DNA from: Colius striatus
Lineage: Eukaryota; Chordata; Aves; Coliiformes; Coliidae
Assembly (NCBI RefSeq): GCF_028858725.1
Contig: NC_084760.1
Coordinates: 55,701,367-55,765,366 of the forward strand
DNA: 64,000 nt
Direction: 5' to 3'
Shown: positions 25,785-39,400 of the stretch, one piece after another
Numbering within the stretch: position 1 is the first letter of the stretch
Layout: every line of letters begins with the position of its first letter
Notes under the pieces: generated by a model
Database searches by the model: none
What the model saw: only the letters and a program-made list of their open reading frames with translations
Told to the model about the DNA's origin: nothing
Made by a program: the position numbers and the translations under genes

Positions 25785-28740
25785 ATTCATTGAATTCCAC
25801 AGATCCATTTAGAGTACACATAGACATATGACTTTCCATCTAAATCAGTTTCTTTGAGAAAGCTGATTCATTTAGACCTCCTTCATATATGCTTAAGAAA
25901 CATTGACAACCATGTCAACAGTCAACAGCAACTGAGAGGTATAGTGGCTTATTTAAGTACAATAATATTTTTTTTTTTTTCTGGTGTGATTTATTCAGAA
26001 TTAAGTGTGTTCTGAGTTCTTGGGTTAGGTCTATGACCACCAGTGCTACTGTGTATCCCACAGCTGATTAGCTCTGGTTAGCAAGAGATATGCACACAGG
26101 TTTTGAAAGTTTTACACTTTGTCAGAGATGGGCTTGTAGATATGTGAAGATATCAGATTAAACAAGAAGATATCTAATGAGTGTTTGATTTATAGACCTT
26201 ATTTTTTCTTAAACTATTTTTATCTATCCAGGTCATTCTATCTGGTTCAGCAACGAGAACAATTATCTTCACAGCATGTTGTACAAAGAAATTTATTACT
26301 TCTCTGTTCTGTACACATTCAGTATCAGCTGAAGTACTTCTGTTTCATCAGGATATTGAAGGACAAAAAGTTATCTCTCTTTATAATGTAAAAGGGGATG
26401 GGAATATCAGGGTCCAGATTCATGGCTTCCCTTCCTCTTACAACTTGTCCATGCTCTTGATCCCTCTCTGCCTATCTCAGACTGATATACGTGTGAAAGC
26501 AGATGTATCTTTTCTCCAGGCTGAATGGTGCATGTTAAAAAATGGAATTAGACAAAAAAAAATAAAAATTGACACTAACAGTAATTTAATGTTGGCACTA
26601 ACAATAATAAAGACCAGAGAGATTGATTTTTAAAATCACTCTAGATGTTGCGATATACTAAGATAGGAGAGAAGTATGTTAATTTTAATTAAAGGTATAG
26701 GAAACATGACAGAAGCAGGCACTCATAGCTACAATATTTTCATATTTGGTACATAACTGAAACAGCAGAAATACCTTGTGCTCATGAATTTGCTATCTGC
26801 ATTGACTGAGGGAGAAGAGGTTCAGGGATAACTATTCTGAATCTACATGGTGAAAAGCAAATTGTCTTTTCTATTGCCCTTGACTGGCTGCTGTACTTTA
26901 AGAATCTGACCTTCCAGTGGTTTGAAGAATGGAAATGTTCCAGTTGATTTTAGTGGTGTAAATTCAGGCTTTCAAGCTGAAAGCAAAGCTTTTGGCAAAG
27001 TTCTACTCCTGAACGGGAATATTATTGGCTGTCACGATTTTATCAGTGTCTCTACAGAAGAACGGATCACTGAAAATTAGGAAATGAGTTTTTTACACCT
27101 CTGCTAAGTTTGAAGCAATTGTAGTAAGTCAAAGGTAAAAAACTCTCTCTGCACAAGCAGTATCAGTAAAAAAGAGAAATCTCCTTTGTTTTTTTTTAAT
27201 GTCTTGAAAACTTAAAAAAATCTTTACGTTCTACATAATTCTATGGGATTAGAGACAGTCAAGGGATACTGCAAGGATATGCAAGAGTTTGAGCAGATTC
27301 ATGATAATTTTGTTTGATTCCTACCTATCTACTGGCTGTGTTATTTCTTTTAGACTGTTTCTTATGTTCCTTTTGTTCCTGAAGAGAAAACCAGAGAGAA
27401 ATGGAAAGCAACCTATCGTTGAAAGGATCAGGGACTGATCAGTCATCATTGATACTTAGGGATGGCTTTTCCTTGTTTGGCTCTGCAGTAAGTCTGTTAC
27501 AAAAGTATACATTATCAGCACTGATAAGCCCTTGAAGTGGAACTCCCCCACCTCATTTACCATAAAAAGACAAATTTTGGAAATTCAAGCTGTGCTTGTT
27601 CCATTATCATTCACTGGATAGAGCTGTGTAATAAATAGCGGTGACCTCTATGAAATGTCACCTCTTCACTTGATGAGAAATCCAATTAGAAATTCTAGAG
27701 GAAACTTCTGTAAAATGTAAGTGACATGGAATTAAAAGAGGAGAAGGAATGAGAAGAGAGAAATGTACCTATGTACCAAATCTAATATGAAAACTATTAC
27801 TTTTGGCAACTAAAACCTGACAGAAATATAGAAAGTGCTGCATTACACTTTTTCAATTATGGCTTTATACTTGAAAGCATGTCCATATCTAGTTTAAGTA
27901 CTAGGCACCTAGCATCCTAATATCATAGATGAATCTCATGCAGCTTTAGCTTCATGAAAGCTAGTAAGATCTGAATTTAGCTAGTTAAGAAAAAGACACA
28001 TGAAGAAAGTTGTATTCCACTCATGTGATTCATCCCACCTCTTAGACATTTATTGCAGAATAAGTGATCTGTCATCAGGACTTACTAGCCATTCTTAATT
28101 GACTACAGACTTAACATTGACTGAGCAACTAGATAAGAGTGGACACCTGGTAAATCAGAGATAAAGTGAGAGAAATCACATTCAAGGTGTCTTTGGGTGA
28201 TACTCTTCTGTATTCACTGAGTTTACCTGTTCTCCTTTTGTATAGCAGCTGTCTTTACTGTGACCTATTGAGAAATTAGAAATATAGTCTCAGAGCTTAT
28301 TCACAGATTGTTTTACAGATTTATTCTCATAATGTCTGAAGTAATAGAAATAGGTAATGCGGTGGGATTTTTTTTTTTTCCCGATTCCTCTGTGGGTCTA
28401 TGAATTACTACAGCTGCAGGAATCTTAAATAACAGGATTTAATTTCTAGATGTTAGTGCTACTCAATGGTCCTGGAAGAGAATTTATGCTACTGCTATTC
28501 ACAAAGGTTTTACTACTGAAATGAGGTCTGAATTATCAGAAATGAGTTTAATGTAGCCCATCATTTTCAAAGATATTTGAAAATATGCCATAATATTGAC
28601 CATGGCATAATATATGCCATTATTGAATGCAACTATTTCAAAGCACCTCAAATGCTGTTTTGCAAGCTGGTTGACTTTGGAGGAGCATACACTTTCTTGG
28701 AATTTCAGAATTTATTGAATAATGTTAAGAATATACACTA

Positions 28741-28840
28741 ACTCTACCATAGCACATAGAGTTAGAACAGACATTGTGAGGCTACCATCCTTGCCCCTAA
28801 GCAGGATCAGCCATAACAGTGTCACTCTTGACAAATTTGT
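28741..28840. repeat. Possible old repeat beside a tetranucleotide array
   Basis: The text around ATAGCACATAGAGTTAGAAC has the ring of an inverted old CR1 tail, followed by the (TCTA/TCTG)n array at 28842. The match is too loose to assign. Confidence 0.2.
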
Positions 28841-28841
28841 T

Positions 28842-28890
28842 TGTCTATCTATCTGTCTGTCTATCTATCTATCCATCGATCTATCTGTCT
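28842..28890. repeat. Tetranucleotide microsatellite (TCTA/TCTG)n
   Basis: About twelve units of TCTA and TCTG with a few substitutions (TCCA, TCGA). Confidence 0.95.
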
Positions 28891-30276
28891 TTTAAAAGTT
28901 CTGAAAATTCTGTGAAATCTACCAATTTTCCATTGATTAGAAGGTGGTTTCTAATGTTTAACCTACCCCTTAAGCATTTGTAGTTTTTGTTTCTAACATT
29001 TGGAGTAGTAGTCAGGGAATCTAATCCCATCTTTATTTCTGCAGTGAAAGGAGTATATGCCTTTTCTTCTTTTACACTTGCACACTGTAATTTCAGTCAG
29101 CAACCAGAATCACATTTGTTGAAATACTATACCATGTAGACGGAAAGAGATGGTGCTTCCTCTGCAGGAAAAAAAAAAAAAGATTTATTATATATGAGTA
29201 TTTGGTTCTGAAACATAATTCCTAGTATTTTTATATGAGACTATATTTTGTACAGCATAAAGGCAGAAATATTAAGCCCATGGCTGTGGTTTGCAAGAAA
29301 ATGTAATGGTCAAAAACACTGAGATGTTTTCTGTTCTGTTCTTTCTGAGTGACTGGCAGAAGTAGGCAATGAAATTTCACAGGATCTTGTGGAAGACTGA
29401 GGTGGGACCTGGGGGAAGGGATGCATGATAGATGAAGATTAGAGGACTTTTTAATTGAATTGTTATTATATTATTACTGTATAGTATTATGATGTTAATG
29501 TTCATGTTAGACGTGTGCTAAGCTGTGTGCAAATATATAGCAAATATTCAGTACAAGCTGGGAGTAAATACACTGACTGACAAACTCCTGACGCAAATGA
29601 CTCTTCACACACATGATGAGCCTCACCTTCATAAATACTTTTGAGGCTGTATCTGGTGGGTGAGGTACCTACTTACTTGTGTGGAGCCTGTTTGCTCCCC
29701 AGGAAGAGTCAAGGTTTCCAACACATTACAGAAACAAGTCTCTCTATTCTAGTGATTATCCAGCATGTGATCAGTTTTCCAAAGAGCACTGGGATCACAC
29801 TATAGAGAGGTATTTTTTATTTCCTTAGAGGAACCAATGGTCAAAGTGATTTAGGGTGGTGTTTGTCCATCAGCATAGGATGGTTTAGACACACTGATGT
29901 GCTTGAGTGTTTGACAGACACAGAGAAGGAAAGGACAGTGCTAATTTTTTAGAGGATCAGGAGCTTCAACTGCAGATTTATGCTGGCTAAGCTAACTGAT
30001 TTGATCAGGGACTGATAATCATGAAAGCTATTATAAAAATATAAGCAAAAGCAGACCCAGCCCACTTGCAGTTTGCAAAGGAAATGGATTGAATTCCCTG
30101 TTCATAAAACTAAACATGAGCACTGTATATCCAAAGACATCACCTCAGAAATACTTGCAAAATGGAATGCTATTGTACAAGGGAAGAACAGAAAATGATT
30201 GACAGTAGCAAAACTTCACTTTGTAGCAGTGATCTTGTGATTTCTTGGGTGTTATACCCTCCAAATAGCCCAGGGT

Positions 30277-30330
30277 CTCATGTATCTCAAGCCTTTGACT
30301 TTGAGATACTCATGTATCTCAAGCTTTGAC
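30277..30330. repeat. Short tandem duplication, 32-bp unit
   Basis: CTCATGTATCTCAAGC followed by TTTGACT occurs at 30277 and again at 30309, with one base missing in the second copy. Confidence 0.9.
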
Positions 30331-33319
30331 TCTGTTTTCACTGTCTTCTTGCTTTGCATTTCTCCTGGAGTGGCTAACTCCTTGCAGGTCTGGTCTCTCA
30401 GCTGGAAGGAATGGAAGAGCTTTCTCAGTTAGGAAAGATCCCACTAGCTCAGTTGCAATCGTGTTTGTGCCCTCAATCTCTCACTCTCACATGTGTGATT
30501 TTTCACTGTATAGTTTGGCCTTAGGCACCTTTCTTGCAAGAATAAAACTGGCTTCATAAAGCAGACACTAGTTTGGATACTTTGAGAGTCTTTCCATTAA
30601 AAGAAAGTTAATTTTTAAACTTTACAATAATTTTTCAGTTAATTTTAATGTACGAACATATGTACATTTAATATGATCTAAGATGTTGTCCTAGGTAAAT
30701 ATCTCAATGCTCGAAAATTAAAAGCTTTATAGCTTTTCAATCTTCTCCTCTCCTGGAGAACACCAGTGATGGTGTTTGTTTGAATCTCTGGCTTCTGCCT
30801 GTCTTAATGGAAGGAAAATCTGATTTTCAGGATGAAATACAATAATAATTGTATAGTTTCCCCAATGAACCACAGCTATATTTTTTGTCCAGATACATAT
30901 CTTCTGTGGGTCTTCATGGCAGGCAAAATCCCATTTTAAGTGACATATATACCAATAAATTGACATAGCTTCATCAGTATCAATGGGAGAATGTTACTGT
31001 AAATCATTCCTAAAATGACTACAGATGTGTCTGTGAAAAGATGAGACATGATAGCACTGGAGATTCAGACCTCTTATAAATACCATCAGCATGGCAAAAG
31101 AAAGCAGTGACTCTATAAATCTTTTGTTAGTTTGTTCAAAATGGAATTTAAATAATTGTGCTTTATTCCAGCCTGAGTTATTAGACAATCTATAAAAAGC
31201 CACTCGGTTAAATATAAGGACCTATTTCTGTTTTAAATCCTATGAACTTACAAATGTGTACTGAGGGAGAGTGCTTAGCTCTTGGCATGCACATGTCCAT
31301 AGGTGTACAGGAGCCTTGCTGCATCCACACATACAGACATTTCTTCTCATTGGCCTTTGCAATGCTATTTTTGCAATGATTGTGGAAGTTATGTCCTCAG
31401 ATTGCTGATACTCTGTGGCTCCACTAAATTTACTTTTCAAGTAGTTGGTATTTGAGCCATCAACAAGAAAGAAGTCATTCACAGTGTCAAACGCATTCAT
31501 TGCTGACACCTCTGAAGACAGCATCTATGTAATATGATTCTGCATTTAATTATTGATTGCTATTATTTTAAAAAGAACCTTGAAATTGTATGAAAATACT
31601 AGAGAAGGTCTTCTATACTGTCATTCAATGATTTTAATAAAAGTATTAAACAGCCTCCAAATTCAATTGAAATAATTTTCTTTCACTTAAAATTTCTGTT
31701 TAAGACATTAAGTGACTGGTTTAAAAATGAAATCTAAAATTTGCTTATAATTATTCCACTACAAGTCTAAAATATTCATTCCCATACCAGAACTAAGTAT
31801 TTGCATTTAGTCAGTGATTTTATTTTTGAACCGTAGTATTAGAGAACAAATGTTTGAGAATGATTTTAACATACTAAAAATATGCATATGTTTAAACAAA
31901 AGCAGAGAATAGTACGTTCTTGGAAGCAAAAGACTGACAATGGTTGTGTGCAACAGAAGCCCTTCAGAGCAGAGGTTTCAATATGAATGGTGAAAGCTGT
32001 TAAATGGAGTCATACTCAAAACTCATTAATTTATGGTGGCAATTGCAGAAAACTTTTTTATTGCAGTGGGACAATCACTACTGTCCGTGATACAGTTGCC
32101 CACCAACAAATGAATCTGTAAAACAACCATATGAAATATGTGAACTGATTTCTCATACCTGGATTAATTTTACAATATTTCTGCTTTTGGTTACATGGAC
32201 TTATTCTCAACAAATGTAACTCCATGAAACTTTAAGATATCAACTGCACTGCTATAAAGTGAAAAAGCTAGATTTTTTTTCCCCCTGAAATCATTACATT
32301 TCAGGCAAATTAGAAGCATGCTGTTGGTTTTATTTCCTGGAAGCTGAAGCACTTGTATGTTTCATTTTCATGACATCTAACATTTAATAACCTCTCTACA
32401 ATTGGTACTAATTTTCCAAGTCCTTCCCAAGCCTTTTTTTGCTTTTGTTTTGAAAATGAATATGTGAAAAAATTCTTCTACTTTTTGGAGAAGCTTCCAA
32501 AATTATTAACTAAATGATCAATCTTTTAAAAATGTGGATTCAGAGTTGGATCCAAATATCCTTAAAGTCTATGGAATTCTATTAACTTCTATTGTGCCCA
32601 GAGATGATAAATAAGTTGTCAAGGCATTCATGGGAAAAACAGTTTTGACAATGAACTGGAAGGGAAGATTTGCTTGATTGAAACAGAGTCTTAAAATCTT
32701 CTTAGGAAAATTGATACTTTAATTAGTTTTCTTTTCTATTTTTGTAATTATGTTAAACATATTTTTTGTGAATTTGAAAAAAACAGCTAATGTTTTTTGG
32801 CTTGCCACTCCAACTTCCTAGATCTAGTTTACTAATTTGATCTATCAGAGAACATGTCATTCCAATTGAAATGTCAGTGGTAGATATGGAAGCATGATAT
32901 ACGTATGTATACACTCAAATTTGTATGTATATGACAGCAGAACACTGTATTGACTTCCATACTAAAAATCAATAAGCAGTAGTGGTTTATTTAGATTTTC
33001 TCCAGTCAGAATTACACACACTCACATTAGGGTCAACGAGAGAACAAAGAGACTCAGTTGTTTTGGGAAAGAGTGCTCATATCACTCTGATAGGAAGATA
33101 CAATATTTAGAGCAGCATATGGAAGGTTCTCATCAAGTTGCCTCTGGATGCCATTTCTTCTTTGAAATACTACAGCTAAGCTCTAATTTAACAGCATGGT
33201 TCTCAAGTCTCCTCCTTTACATTGATCACCTTCTGAAAGGAAAATATGCATAGAAAATGGATTGCACAATAAATGTACATTCATAGCTTTGTCATTCATC
33301 TGGAAAGTGCATTAGAGTA

Positions 33320-33708
33320 TGTCCTAGTTTTGACTGGGATAATTTTAACATCATACTCAGAATATAATCTTGAGGGAAGTTGGTTGTGAGGGGCAGGTTG
33401 CTGCTCATTGGAGGGGCATTGTTCATGGGATAGTGAGTTACTGCATTGTGCATCAATTGGGATCTTGTTGGGTTTTTTTTTCTCTTACTTGGTTTTATTT
33501 CTCTCTGTTAAATAATTTTCATTACAATTACCATAACAATATTTGATTGTTGTTGTTGCTATGTTTAATTTTAATTATTAATTTTTTATCTCAACTGCCA
33601 ATTTTTACTCTTTTTTTCTCATTCCCCTCTTTATTCCACTGGTTGGGTGGGGGGGGGTGTGTGCGAGCTGCTTGGTGCTTAGTTCCTGACTGAGGTTAAA
33701 CCATGACA
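33320..33708 (+). mobile_element. Solo LTR, ERVL-like, 389 bp
   Basis: Starts TGTCCTAGTTTTGACTGGGA and ends GGTTAAACCATGACA; these ends pair as an imperfect inverted repeat. Near the 3' end are TATCTCAACTGCCAA, a G-run (GGGTGGGGGGGGGTG) and GCTGCTTGGTGCTTAG, exactly as in the familiar avian LTR whose 3' part reads 'tttatctcaacccacgag...gcgtggtgcttag'. The middle is short compared with that type, so it appears internally deleted. No internal retroviral genes flank it. Five-base flanks GAGTA and GACTG are not identical. Confidence 0.85.
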
Positions 33709-35714
33709 GACTGTTAATGTCAGAAGCTTTATTTTCCCATTTCTTTGACAAGTCCCAAGTGAAGAAGACTTTCATTTTGTAATGCTCCTCTGCAGAATAA
33801 AATAGCAAGTCTTTCAATTTATCCTTTACTATAATTACAATTTTTCAGTTGAGTGGTTTGGTTTCAAAGAATGTTTGCTCTTACTGCTGGCTGAAGCTTA
33901 GCATGGGGTAGAAGGGAGAATAAATGTATTTCTGGGTGAAATTTAGCACAAAAATACAAGAAAATTTTGGAATTATAAAAGCAAATATCTCACTTATCAG
34001 GAACAAACTGTTTATTACAGAATCATTGACAGAATCAATCACTTCTACTACTAACCACATTCAGTGATTTGCTGATTCAGATAGCAGACAAGATTATCTA
34101 ATAAAATTTCCTCTTCATGACTGAAGCAAGATCCAAAGATTTAGGATATGGGCATGCACATTACCATTAGATATTCTGAGAGAAAATTAAGAGAAAATTT
34201 CAGGTAAAAACAAATCTAGAAAGAAATTCACCAGTGGGCAGAGTATCCTTTCATCTATAGAAAATGAGACCACTTAGTTTTTTCTTAACACAGAAAAAGA
34301 ACTAAACCAAATGGAACAGTCTAACTGGTCATTTGGACAATGACATATTTTTCCCTTTGAGAACAATCAATTCATGCAAAGAAATAACCTCAAAATTATA
34401 AATAAATTGTATCTAGTGAGTACTGGTAAAATAGAACCTCTTTTTCCTCTTACATAATAAAAGTGATATCTGGAAAGTGCATTCTTTGCAATAGCTTTCC
34501 AAAAGAATGCATCATTGAGTAAATTAAGTTGCCAGGCTTTTGAACCAGGCAAAATAAAATTATGTTGTAAAATTTTTACTCATTTCTATCATAACAAAAG
34601 ATAAGACTAGAAATTGAAGTAAACTCCTACAAAGTATTTACAGCAATACAGCAATTAACACATTTATTGGGATGCAAGTTCTACAGCATAGATTATTGTG
34701 TAGAGAATGTATCACAAGCAATAAGCATACATAGAAATCCAAGAGAAAACCCACAACATTTCACGCTATTTCATCATTTAATTGAAAGACTAAGACTTAT
34801 GCAATGAGAAGTACATTCTGTATATAAGGAGGTTTTGTCCACACATGAATAATATGACTCCTCAACTTTTTGGGTAATTGGGAATTTCTGGAGAACTTCA
34901 CTCAGGATGAATGGATGGTATGAAAGCTAGATATCTAGTGACCTTTTCAGATGTACCAATAATACATGCTTCATATTTTTATTTCTATTGTGTTTCTTCC
35001 TTCTGGAGAACTAAAAGATGGAAGAAATACCACCTTCTCAATGCTGAATCTTTAGCAAATTCTTCTTTTATGAATAGTTCCTGCCAAGGAATCCTCATAA
35101 AGCATTTGATATTTCCTCTTATTTAATCAGTTACCAGCCTCTCACACCTTCACTTTCTCCTTTTCCCAGTACTATTCATGTTATCCTTCTACTTTTTTTC
35201 TTGTCCTCCAAAATGTTGTATCCTTGGAGAGAAGTGCTTCTGATGGTATATAAATGCGGGTGGTCAACATCTGACTGCCTTAAGTCCAAAGAAGCTTGAA
35301 CACTCTTGCTCCTAGAGGAGTAAGTATTTCTCTCATTTCTCACGGCACTGAGCAGATTATACAGTGGGATGCTGAAGTGGAAGTAAAGCACTAAATAAAA
35401 ACCTCTCTCCTGAGTGCCTATGACCTGGAAGATAAAGACATTCCTCTGCAACTGTGTTTAGTGCACCCCTCGTATTATGTTGAATTAAAGTGAAGTTTTT
35501 CTGGAGGGAATTTGGCATTTAAACCAGACTGTATTATGTAGTAAATGGCTGTGTATAAAAAAATCTATTAGTGAATTTCTGGAGTTGGAGATCAATGGGA
35601 TAAATCTGTGTGTCAATGTGGAAGTTATATATGTTCTGTCTTGTGTTCTAAGCAGACACCTTAAATGCAGGACAAAAAGCAATTTGTTATTTAATAGGAG
35701 ATGTATACAATCTG
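33709..35714. other. Non-coding between two LTRs
   Basis: AT-rich, no viral or host coding sequence recognised. The two flanking LTRs differ in orientation and family and do not bound a provirus. Confidence 0.6.
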
Positions 35715-36415
35715 TGTAGCAACCAGCTCTGGTGAGTGAATCTTGGCTAACAGTTTTCTTGGCAGCTTCTTGCTCACTTCTTCCCTCAGGGGGAGAAAAT
35801 AGGAAGAATAAGAGTGAGAAAGCTCATGGGTTGAGATAAAGACAGGCAGGCTGATTGCTAACTACTGCTGTGGACAAAGCCGACTCAGAGAAAATTAACT
35901 CATAAAAACATAATTGCTAATTTGGATAGCAGGAAATAGAAAGACAATATTAAATAATACTCTTCCTCTTCTCTTTCCCAAGCTCAATTTCACCCCTTCA
36001 CTCCAGTCTCCAGCAGTTACAGTTGGCACATGGTGATTCCTTTCAGCTGCTCTGCCCTCTTCCCACTTTTTGCCTGATCTCGTTTAAGTGAGTCCTCCAC
36101 AGGCTGCTGGGGAATCCCTCCTCCATTATGGAGCATCTCCTCCTCCTCCTTTTGTGACCTTGGTGCTCCCTCTGCTGCTTCTCACTCTTTTTATTTTCTC
36201 CTTCTTTCTCTCTCTTGACATTGTCTGCCCTTGCCCATACACTGCTTCCCTGACATGCTGCCATGATGGCTGCAGGGCCCAGTTGTGTCCTGTGGTTGGG
36301 TGGGCTGGAGCTGGCTGGAATGGGCCAAGTCTGGCACAGGGCAGCCCCAACCTCTCCTCAGAGAGGCTGTCCCGCAGCCCTCAGTGCCAGTGCCTGGGCA
36401 TGCACACCTGCTACA
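35715..36415 (-). mobile_element. Solo LTR, ERVL-like, about 0.7 kb
   Basis: The ends TGTAGCA and TGCTACA form a perfect 7-base inverted repeat. GGGTTGAGATAAAGACAGG near 35.84 kb and GGGGGAGAAAATAGG mark the inverted 3' part of an avian LTR of the same broad group as at 22.3 kb. GGAGCTGGCTGGAATGGGCC and AACCTCTCCTCAGAGAGGC mark the inverted 5' part. GC content is well above the surroundings, which yields overlapping ORFs on both strands that are not genes. Confidence 0.75.
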
Positions 36416-39400
36416 CCAGCACAATTAATTACCAGAGTAGCTTCCTAACACAAAATTTCCCATCTTCCTCCAGAGATTGTATCAGCAACTGGAGCATGAG
36501 CCATGAGAAAAGTTCCCAATTGCTGGAAGGTTTTAAGCTGAACAACATTGGACTCCAGCTGTGATGTAGGTAGAAATGTGAACCGCTGAACATGGACTGA
36601 GGTCTGCAGACAAGGTCTGAAGGCTGTACTAGTGAGAGCAGGCAGTTCTGGGGTGGGCAATTTACTCTTGGCTGAGAAGTGCAAAACTGATCTCATTGGG
36701 CTTGGTCAAGTCTTGATTTTCAGAGCTGCTGGAAATTTACTGTTCCTATTGACTTCTGTAGGATTTCAACATCAGAGAAAGGTGCACATTTTCAAGAAAA
36801 AGGGATTAGAAACACCCATGCACCTGTACAGCCAAACTGTGGAGCGACAAACCTGTCATCAAACTCCATGAGGAAAAGGACATTTGAATCTTAATGCAAA
36901 GCTGTGAAATTGCAGTTGTGTTATCTTCAGACTGTAGTCTTGTTCATGCACCAGTTAATGTTTCAGCAGTTCCTGTTATAGGCAAGCCATAGTTCTTATG
37001 GGAGGCAGTGTGGAATCTCATCATTTTTACTCCCTCAGTTTCTTGGGGGGCATTTTCTCCAATTGTCTAGACTACAAATTAGTCATTGAAGGTTTTCAGG
37101 TTTGTTTAGATTGGTTGTGCAGTTGCATTTGACATAACAACTTTGCCAAACATATGTGATTTTGGTGCAGATGAAGTCCTACCTTGGATGACTTCATCAA
37201 CCATTTAGCTTTTCATATGTCAGAGTGTAATCCACAGTCTGTTAAAGGACTAGCTCAGTATTGCTAAAAGCTCATTATGAATAAATACAATACCAAATGG
37301 GTTTTTTTTTTCCAATCTGATTGTAGGAAATGTATCTTTATATTTAGCAGAATTTTATATATTTAGCAGGGATGGAAAACTTACATATGTAAACCCTTGT
37401 CCTCGATGTTTGAATTCACAAGGAAGCATACCACAGTCACTGGAACAAGGCCTATATTCTTTATTTTCCAAAGTGGATAGCAATCGACATATAATTTTGT
37501 AATATTTCAGGCTAATTTGAGCAAACCCATGCAATTCAATTAATTCTTTAAACATTTCCAGGTGAATTTAAAGAGAAAAATACTTGATACTTTGGGAGTG
37601 GACCTGTTGCTACTGTTCATTTAGACAATGACTGAGAAAAGGAAACAACAATATATGACAATATATGAATTTTATAACACTTATTAATTTATATTAATTG
37701 TTTTTATTTCCAAAGCTTTAAAGTACTAATTGAAACATTGTGGAAATTAGACCTGAAACATATTCTTGTCATGTCCCAACTCAAATGAGAGAAAAGGATT
37801 AAGGCTAAGTATATATGAAGAAGAATTCTTTTGCCAAAAGAAGCTGAAAAAAATGACTTACAGTATATTAAAATATTGTCTGGATTATTTGAATTAAATT
37901 AGCTGATTTTCAAAAGATTATAATCTCATTTTAAGGCATCTTTCATAGTAAAAAACTAGGGAAATAACATCCATAATAATATATATAAAATCACAAAATT
38001 TAGAAGGGAAAAAAAGTCACTGGAAATACAAAAAGGCCCACTGAAAGAAAATGAAAGATTGTTATTTTACCATGAAATATTTGCTGGCAGCTCCAGATCT
38101 CTAGAGTAGATATCATATGTGAGTGGGGAGGCATCCACCATGAACACTTTTTTTCTGCATTGTTCTCCAGTGTGGGAAGAGTTACTCCTAGGGCAGGACC
38201 TGTTCCTATCTCTTTCCAGAAACCACTGTCTAGACTGCTTGTTGTAATAACAGCTTTTGCAGTACACGACTTGTGCAATTTGAGAGCACATTAAGACCAA
38301 GAACCCAGTTTACAGAAGGCCGTGACCAGTAATCAGAGTACCAGCCTGACCCAGCAGTGCAACTAACTGCAATGCTTTCTGAATTGCATTAATCTGTCAA
38401 AGATTCAGTCATCTGAAACTCAAGTGAATCAATTTTTTGATTAAGGTAAGAATGACAGGGAGAAAGGAGGGGGGAAGGGGCTGATATCTTGAACTATGTT
38501 AAAAATAATAAAGCAGTATATAGTTACTGGTGTGATCAGACTCTACAAACAGCCAGGCTGAACAAAAAGTATCATACCTCTTCACCAGATAACTATATAA
38601 CTAAGATCATTGCTGTACATTTCACAGATTAAATGCAAAAATATAGTAAGGAATTACAAATAGCAGCTTGCAAAAACATACAGTTTTTTACATGACTAGA
38701 CATACAGACAATTGATATGCCAATTTTCAGTCATGTGCCTTCACACAGATTAAAAGCCATCCCATCTCTTTATTTAGACAACAAACATATTTTATTTCTG
38801 CAGAAATACACAAGAGAAGATTGAACGTTGACATATCTACCTCTAGTTCTCATCTATAAGTTATTAACAGTGGTGTGTTGCGAGGAAATCCTTTAATTTC
38901 ATCCAGTAAGATTACTTCACATACTCCTGTTTGTGTTATTTTTTAGTTCTTGGATTTTTTTGTATATATGTGTATATGTGTTTTGTTTGCTTGCTTGTTT
39001 TATTTTTCTTTCTTTTTAAATTTAATTTTATTTTATTCACTCATCTGATATTACATCAAATTGATATATTTACCTATTGGAAATTTCTGGTGCTTTTCAT
39101 CTGATTTATGTTATTAGCAAGTGGTTGGCTAGTATATTCTCCATTTACATGGTCTTTGCTGCAAGTCAGTCTGATTTACCCACAGAAGAAAAGTAAGAGT
39201 ACTAAAATTATTTGTGTCTTGAGACCTTCATGTTAATATAACACTGGCTTTTCTCACATTTGCCATGTTAATTCACTTTCTCTGCTCATTTTGAACTTTA
39301 GAAAGTGAAATTTGTATTTCACCAACAGGCAGGGCAAACAGATCACCCTTTTGCTGCCTCAAGTTAAATAGAACTATTTTTCATTAACATGACTTGTGGA

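Larger units (their letters stand above)
25785..33319. other. Non-coding, nothing recognised apart from small repeats
   Basis: Contains the tetranucleotide array at 28.84 kb, the inverted repeat at 28.58 kb and the 32-bp duplication at 30.28 kb. No gene-like ORF or exon with fitting phase was found. Confidence 0.55.

Noticed and set aside
35137..35195. Minus-strand reading VLGKGESE with donor GTGTGAG
   Set aside because: Phase and length fit, but the acceptor side is purine-rich (GGATAACATGAATAG) and cannot be a splice acceptor of normal quality.
33320..36415. Possibility that the LTRs at 33.3 and 35.7 kb bound a provirus
   Set aside because: They are in opposite orientation, differ in sequence, and no retroviral coding sequence lies between them.
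36088..36564. 158-codon ORF on the plus strand
   Set aside because: It lies antisense to the GC-rich inverted LTR at 35715-36415 and has no conserved motif, splice or start context.
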